DNA of 64,000 bases, from NCBI RefSeq assembly GCF_000834655.1, contig NZ_JXQQ01000038.1, positions 1 through 64,000 of the forward strand, written 5' to 3'. A program made the translations under genes and the position numbers. Positions 59,725-64,000 of this stretch are shown one piece after another. Positions within the stretch are counted from its first letter, which is position 1. Each line of letters begins with the position of its first letter. Source of the DNA: Variovorax paradoxus (lineage in GTDB: Bacteria; Pseudomonadota; Gammaproteobacteria; Burkholderiales; Burkholderiaceae_C). A model generated the notes under the pieces. It did no database searches. It was given only the letters and a program-made list of their open reading frames with translations, and had not been told where the DNA came from.

Positions 59725-61239
59725 TCAGGCCGTGGCGCCGACGTCGAGCGTTGCCGCGGATGAAACGGCCGCCGGTTGCACTGCGGCTTGGACGGCCTCC
59801 CGCTGCTCGACCGCGCCACGCACCTCGATCGCGGCGCAGCGCCCATACGTGTCGTCGAAGCGCACGATGTCGTCTTCGCCCAGGTACCCGCCGGTCTGCA
59901 CCTCGATCACCTCCAGCATCGTCTTGCCGGGGTTCTCCAGCCGGTGGATGGTGCCCGAGGGCAGGTAGATCGACTCGTTCTCCCGCACCAGCAGCACTTC
60001 GCCGCCGCGCGTGGCCTTGGCGGTGCCCTTGACCACGATCCAGTGCTCGGCGCGGTGGTGGTGCATCTGCAGCGACAGCTTGCCGCCGGGCTTGACCGTG
60101 AGGTGCTTCACCTGGAAGCGCTCGCCGGTGTCCACGCTGTCGTAGGCACCCCAGGGCCGCACGACGCGCCGGTGTTCGGTGGCCACGGCCTGGCCCTCGG
60201 TGGCCAGCATGCGCACGACCTCGGCCACCTGCTCGGCGCAGTCCGCGCCGGCCACCAGCACCGCGTCGGGCGTGTCCACGATGATCAGGTCCTCGGTGCC
60301 CAGCGCCACCACCGGCCGGTGCGGCGCATGCACGAAGGTATTGCGCGAACGCAGGACGCTCGCCATGCCGCTCAGGCGGTTGCCCGACTCGTCGGCCGGG
60401 TGCAGCTGGGCCACCGCGTTCCAGCTGCCCACATCGCTCCACGCGCCCTCGAAGCGCACGACCGCCACGTCGGCGTGCTTTTCGAGCACCGCGTAGTCGA
60501 TGCTGTCGCTGCGGCAGCCTTCGAAGGCCTCGCGACCCAGGCGCACGAAACTGCCATCGACCGAATGCGCCGCGGTCGCGCGCTCGCACGCGGCCAGGAT
60601 GTCGGGCGCGTGCGTGCGCAGCGCTTCGATCAGCGTGCGGGCCTGCACGAGGAAGATGCCCGCGTTCCAGCAATAGCCGCCCTGCAGGATCAGCGATTCG
60701 GCCACTGCCGCCGTCGGCTTCTCCACGAAGCGCGCGACCACGTGGCTCGCGCCATGGCCCGTGGGCCCGGCCGCCTCGATGTACCCGTAGGCCGTGCTCG
60801 GAAAGCTGGGCGCCACGCCGAAGGTGACGATGCGCCCGGCCAGCGCGGCCTCGACGCCGCTGCGCACCGTGGCCGCGAACAGCACGGCGTCGGGAATGTG
60901 GTGGTCGGCCGGTGCGAACAGCAGCAGGTCGTCGGGGTCGGCGAGCAGGGCGGCCGCGGCCATCGCGGCGGCGGTGTTGCGCGGCGTCGGCTCGAGGATC
61001 TGCCGGCCCTGGGCCTGCGCGTTGTCCACCGCTTCGCGCACCAGGAAGCGATGGTCTTCCGATGCCACGCAGGTGATGGTCCGGTTCAGGCTCGACAGGC
61101 GTTCGAGCGTGAGCTGCAGCAGGCTCTTGTTGCCGATGAGCGGCGCGAATTGCTTGGGCAGCGCCTTGCGCGACAGCGGCCACAGCCGCGTGCCGCTGCC
61201 GCCGCACAGGAGCACGGGATGAATGATGGGAGCGTTCAT
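59725..61239 (-). CDS. manC: Mannose-1-phosphate guanylyltransferase/mannose-6-phosphate isomerase
   Basis: A 504-residue bifunctional enzyme. Nucleotidyltransferase domain: LLCGGSGTRLWPLSRKALPK at residue 10, then APADHHI and YGYIEA. C-terminal cupin (PMI type II) near residues 380-470 with PGGKLSLQMHHHRAEHWIVV. Makes GDP-mannose, a precursor of exopolysaccharides, and LPS. Next to two regulators and galE, so it belongs to a surface polysaccharide locus. Confidence 0.95.
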   Translation of the reverse strand: MNAPIIHPVLLCGGSGTRLWPLSRKALPKQFAPLIGNKSLLQLTLERLSSLNRTITCVASEDHRFLVREAVDNAQAQGRQILEPTPRNTAAAMAAAALLADPDDLLLFAPADHHIPDAVLFAATVRSGVEAALAGRIVTFGVAPSFPSTAYGYIEAAGPTGHGASHVVARFVEKPTAAVAESLILQGGYCWNAGIFLVQARTLIEALRTHAPDILAACERATAAHSVDGSFVRLGREAFEGCRSDSIDYAVLEKHADVAVVRFEGAWSDVGSWNAVAQLHPADESGNRLSGMASVLRSRNTFVHAPHRPVVALGTEDLIIVDTPDAVLVAGADCAEQVAEVVRMLATEGQAVATEHRRVVRPWGAYDSVDTGERFQVKHLTVKPGGKLSLQMHHHRAEHWIVVKGTAKATRGGEVLLVRENESIYLPSGTIHRLENPGKTMLEVIEVQTGGYLGEDDIVRFDDTYGRCAAIEVRGAVEQREAVQAAVQPAAVSSAATLDVGATA

Positions 61240-61274
61240 GGGGACCAACCTTTGTGGAGTGGATGGAAGCGGGC

Positions 61275-62009
61275 TTACCGGCGTGAAGACGCCATGACGG
61301 CCCCGGATGCGATCGCCGGGCTCGCAAGGGCCGGGCGACTCGCGTGGACCGCACGGCCTCCGAGCGGCAGGATCACGCCCACTCGCAAGCCGCACGGCGA
61401 CAAATTCGAAATGCCGATGCCCGCGCCGATGGCTTCTGCGCGCGAGCGCATGGTGCGAAGGCCCCGGCCGGGAGAGCGCGGCGATGCCGGCCCGGCGTCG
61501 CCGCCGGCCGACGAATGCGGGAGCCCGCGGCCGTCGTCGCTCACCTCCAGCGTCAGCAGCTCGTTGCCGCGGCGGTGCGCGATCCGCACGCGCACCCGCA
61601 CGTGGCGGGCACCCGAGTGGCGCAGCGCATTGGCCAGCGCCTCCTGCGCGATCTTGCAGAGCTCGCGGTGAATCCGCGCGTCGTCGGGGGCCTCGGTCTC
61701 CAGGTCCGACACGTCCCACTGGAACTCGATGCCGCTGCGCCGGAAGGCCGGCTCGAAACGGTGGCGCAGGTTGCCGAGCATTTCGCCCAGCGACATCTGC
61801 TCGGCGATCAGACCATCCACCGTCACCTGCAGCTCGAGCAGGCACTCCTGCAGGCCGCGCGCGATCTCCGCGTTCAGGGGGCTGTCGACCGGAATGCTGG
61901 CCAGCAGCATCATCAGGCGCGAGGCGACGCCGTCGTGCAGGTCGTCGGCGATCCGCTGGCGCTCGGCGAGCATGGCCGACAGGCTGGTGTCACGGGCTTC
62001 GGATGGCAT
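61275..62009 (-). CDS. Soluble sensor histidine kinase (HisKA_3, NarL-partner type)
   Basis: A 244-residue kinase without transmembrane segments or a recognised sensor domain. The H-box is AERQRIADDLHDGVASRLMM (phospho-His near residue 25), followed by ELCKIAQEALANALRHSGA (N-box) and SDDGRGLPH, GRGLRTMRSRA. Type HPK7. Lacks the usual ~200-residue N-terminal sensor; its signal would come by protein contact. 36 bp upstream of the manC start. Confidence 0.88.
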   Translation of the reverse strand: MPSEARDTSLSAMLAERQRIADDLHDGVASRLMMLLASIPVDSPLNAEIARGLQECLLELQVTVDGLIAEQMSLGEMLGNLRHRFEPAFRRSGIEFQWDVSDLETEAPDDARIHRELCKIAQEALANALRHSGARHVRVRVRIAHRRGNELLTLEVSDDGRGLPHSSAGGDAGPASPRSPGRGLRTMRSRAEAIGAGIGISNLSPCGLRVGVILPLGGRAVHASRPALASPAIASGAVMASSRR

Positions 62010-62052
62010 GAAAGGGTCTCCCCCGGTCGTTGGCGGGCGGGAAGTCCGCCGC

Positions 62053-62874
62053 TCAGATGAGGCCGCTGTGAACGGCCAGGTTCACGGCCTGCGCACGCGA
62101 ATGCACGTGCAGCTTCTTGTAGATGCTCTTGATGTGCACGTTCACCGTCTGCCCCGTGATGCCGAGCCTGGAGCCGATCTCGGCCGAGACGTAGCCGCAC
62201 GCCACGAAACGCAGGATCTCGCTCTCGCGCGGCGTGAGCGTCGCATCGCGCGAAGGCGCACGCGCCATGGGCAAGGCGTCGCCGAACGGTTCATCCTGAT
62301 GAGTGTGATGGTGATTGGTCTGGTTCATGCGGTGCAGCAGGCGCCGCGCGAGCCGGGGCGTGATGGCGGCGCCGCCGTTCACCACGTGCAGCACCGCTTC
62401 GGCAAAGCTCTGCAGCCACGCGTTCTTCAGCAGATAACCAGTGGCACCCAGCTCGAAGGCGCGCAGCACGTGCGAGTCGTCCTCGAGCGCCGAGATCACG
62501 ATGATCTCGCCGTTGCTGTGGTGGTTGCGCGCCTCGTCGATCAGCTCGAAGCCCATGCCGTCGCTCAGGCGCAGGTCGACCATCAGCACGTCGAACTCGT
62601 GCGTGGCCAGCAGCTTGCGTCCTTCGCGGATGCTGTCGGCCTGGCCTTCCAGCTGGATGCGCAGGTCCGACAGCAACTCCTGCGCGATCACCCGCCGCAC
62701 GAACTCGTCGTCGTCGATGAGCAGCACGCGCACCGGCGCTGTCTCCTGCCCCGTGAGGAAATCCGGCCAGGGCATCGCCGCAGGCGTGCACACGCCGGCG
62801 GCGTACCCCGCGCGACGCTCGGCGATCGTGGCCGAAGGCCGCTCGCCGGAAAAGTGAAGCGTGTTGTCAAGCAT
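62053..62874 (-). CDS. Response regulator, NarL/FixJ family
   Basis: A 273-residue regulator. Receiver domain starts late, at about residue 48 (VRVLLIDDDEFVRRVIAQEL), with a phospho-acceptor Asp in VLMVDLRLSDG and Lys in GYLLKNAWL. A LuxR-type helix-turn-helix ends the protein (LTPRESEILRFVACGYVSAE, TVNVHIKSIYKKLHVHSRAQ). A 47-residue N-terminal extension is unusual and could be a late start artefact. Precedes the kinase gene by 43 bp, so the pair is cotranscribed. Confidence 0.88.
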   Translation of the reverse strand: MLDNTLHFSGERPSATIAERRAGYAAGVCTPAAMPWPDFLTGQETAPVRVLLIDDDEFVRRVIAQELLSDLRIQLEGQADSIREGRKLLATHEFDVLMVDLRLSDGMGFELIDEARNHHSNGEIIVISALEDDSHVLRAFELGATGYLLKNAWLQSFAEAVLHVVNGGAAITPRLARRLLHRMNQTNHHHTHQDEPFGDALPMARAPSRDATLTPRESEILRFVACGYVSAEIGSRLGITGQTVNVHIKSIYKKLHVHSRAQAVNLAVHSGLI

Positions 62875-63048
62875 TTGGATGCCCTCGGTTTTCGTGAATT
62901 CGGGTGGATGACGTTTCTAGCAACAAAAAGATAACAAATGTCTTAAGTTTGTAAAAGATAGCGCTTTGGTTCATTAGGCATTTGGCGTACTTCCATTGGC
63001 TGTAGGACAGGGTGGGAGGCGGCGGTGTCGGTTTGTCCCTTGCGGCTG
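62875..63048 (-). promoter_or_regulatory. AT-rich promoter region before the response regulator
   Basis: A 174-bp gap between galE and the response regulator, unusually AT-rich for this genome (especially 62930-62970). A possible minus-strand promoter has TTTACA with TTATCT 15 bp after it. Low GC suggests a regulated or xenogeneic-silenced promoter (inference). Confidence 0.4.
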
Positions 63049-64000
63049 TCACTCGGCAGTGATGGCCGGCGCTGGCGGCGCAGGCGGCACCAGCTCGGGC
63101 TCGGGTTCGTCGAAGCCGCGCGGGTTGGCGAGCTGCCAGCGCCAGCAGTCCGTGCACATCTGGTCCAGGCTGCGGCGGGCGCGCCACCCCAGCCGGTCGC
63201 GGGCATGCCGTACGTCGGCCCAGTAGGCCGGGGCGTCGCCGGCCCGGCGCGGCCCGATGTGCACCGGAATGGCCCGGCCGCACGCCCGCTCGAAGGCCGA
63301 GATCACCTCCAGCACCGAGGCGCCGCGGCCGGTGCCGAGGTTGACCGTCAGGAGGCCCCGGTGGTTCGTGGCGTGCCGCAGGGCCGCCACATGGCCCTCG
63401 GCCACGTCCATCACGTGCACGTAGTCGCGCACGCCGGTGCCGTCGGGCGTCTCGTAGTCGTCGCCGTGCACGACGACGTGCGTGCGCTCTCCCACCGCCA
63501 CCTGCGAGACGTACGGCAGCAGGTTGTCGGGCGGCCCGTGCGGGTGCTCGCCCAGGAGGCCGCTCTCGTGCGCCCCGATCGGGTTGAAGAAGCGCAGGCA
63601 TGCGATGCCCCAGCGCTTGTCGGCCCGGGCGAGGTCCGCGAGCATGCGCTCGACCATCACCTTGGTCCGCCCGTAGGGGTTGACGGCCGCATAAGGCGCG
63701 CTTTCGCGGATCGGCGAGCGCTGCAGGTCGCCGTAGACCGTGGCCGACGACGAGAAGATCAGCGTGCGCACCCCCGCGCGCTCCATGGCGCGCACCAGCG
63801 CGAGGCTGCCCGCCACGTTGACGTCGTAGTAGCCGATCGGATCGCTCACCGAATGGCCCACCGCCTTGAGCCCCGCCAGGTGCAGCACCGCGTCGACCCC
63901 GTGCTCGGCGAACGCGCGGTCCAGCGCCACCGCGTCGCGCACGTCGCCGCGCACGAGCGTGGGCTCCACGCCGGTGATGCGCGCCACGCGCAGCAGCGAG
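63049..64000 (-). CDS. galE: UDP-glucose 4-epimerase (partial, runs off right edge)
   Basis: The C-terminal 316 codons of an extended SDR sugar epimerase, continuing past the window. Motifs: VLHLAGLKAVGHSVSDPIGY, FSSSATVYGD, catalytic Tyr-x3-Lys in PYGRTKVMVE, and NLGTGRGASVLEVI. The N-terminal NAD-binding GxxGxxG is outside the window. Ends with a Pro/Glu-rich tail. Produces UDP-galactose for exopolysaccharide synthesis, consistent with manC nearby. Confidence 0.93.
   Translation of the reverse strand, partial: SLLRVARITGVEPTLVRGDVRDAVALDRAFAEHGVDAVLHLAGLKAVGHSVSDPIGYYDVNVAGSLALVRAMERAGVRTLIFSSSATVYGDLQRSPIRESAPYAAVNPYGRTKVMVERMLADLARADKRWGIACLRFFNPIGAHESGLLGEHPHGPPDNLLPYVSQVAVGERTHVVVHGDDYETPDGTGVRDYVHVMDVAEGHVAALRHATNHRGLLTVNLGTGRGASVLEVISAFERACGRAIPVHIGPRRAGDAPAYWADVRHARDRLGWRARRSLDQMCTDCWRWQLANPRGFDEPEPELVPPAPPAPAITAE

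Overview
The window is a high-GC chromosomal segment from a betaproteobacterium of the order Burkholderiales, most likely family Comamonadaceae and closest in feel to Variovorax. This is inferred from gene content: a short sigma factor followed by DUF3619 and DUF3106 genes, Bug-type solute-binding proteins, many aromatic-catabolism clusters, and dispersed intergenic repeats of a kind I associate with Comamonadaceae. I see no phage, integrase, transposase or CRISPR array. Both edge genes (DUF3106 at the left, galE at the right) are cut by the window.

Layout. 1-1756: minus-strand sigma factor/DUF3619/DUF3106 operon. 2041-10393: branched-chain amino acid block ilvB, ilvH, a small DUF4282 membrane protein and ilvC, closed by a strong terminator; then pssA; then leuA of the long class, preceded by a leucine-rich leader peptide and attenuator; then a second leuA of the short class. 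10511-14269: PbpG-type endopeptidase, an IclR regulator, and the overlapping bpt and aat N-degron transferases (bpt carries a palindromic repeat in frame). 14490-20627: an orphan molybdopterin large subunit with AraC, VOC and SRPBCC genes, then pobA divergent from its IclR-type regulator. 20766-24894: OmpR-type two-component system and a DegQ-like protease. 24869-33661: a WYL regulator, a GFA protein, and a minus-strand gallate/4-oxalomesaconate pathway operon with solute-binding proteins, facing a LysR regulator with two DNA-binding domains.

33760-45754: hydrolase, LysR and quinone-reductase genes, then an AraC regulator, a branched-chain-type ABC solute-binding protein and a tightly overlapping six-gene operon (dienelactone hydrolase fusion, reductase, Rieske alpha, beta, isochorismatase-like protein, SDR). 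This looks like a complete ring-dihydroxylation pathway for an aromatic substrate I cannot name. 45817-51272: a CsgG/HfaB-like lipoprotein and a run of small, poorly characterised genes (Rnk-like, NlpD-like, KorA/TrfB-like, GAF, and two paralogous 60-95 residue proteins). 51543: tRNA-Asn with its terminator. 51702-59395: thiamine block, thiO-thiS-thiG-thiE plus a TonB-dependent receptor on the minus strand, thiD divergent, and cytX behind a TPP riboswitch. 59523-59702: remnant of an alpha/beta hydrolase. 59725-64000: manC, a soluble histidine kinase, a NarL-type regulator and galE, probably the edge of an exopolysaccharide locus.

The most rewarding observations are the leuA attenuator (five Leu codons in an 18-residue peptide, with a competing anti-terminator pairing), the in-frame repeat in bpt, the unknown Rieske operon with its Cys-less isochorismatase-like member, the double-HTH LysR, and the TonB receptor embedded in the thiamine operon. 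Functions are assigned from sequence reading alone; no database search was run.
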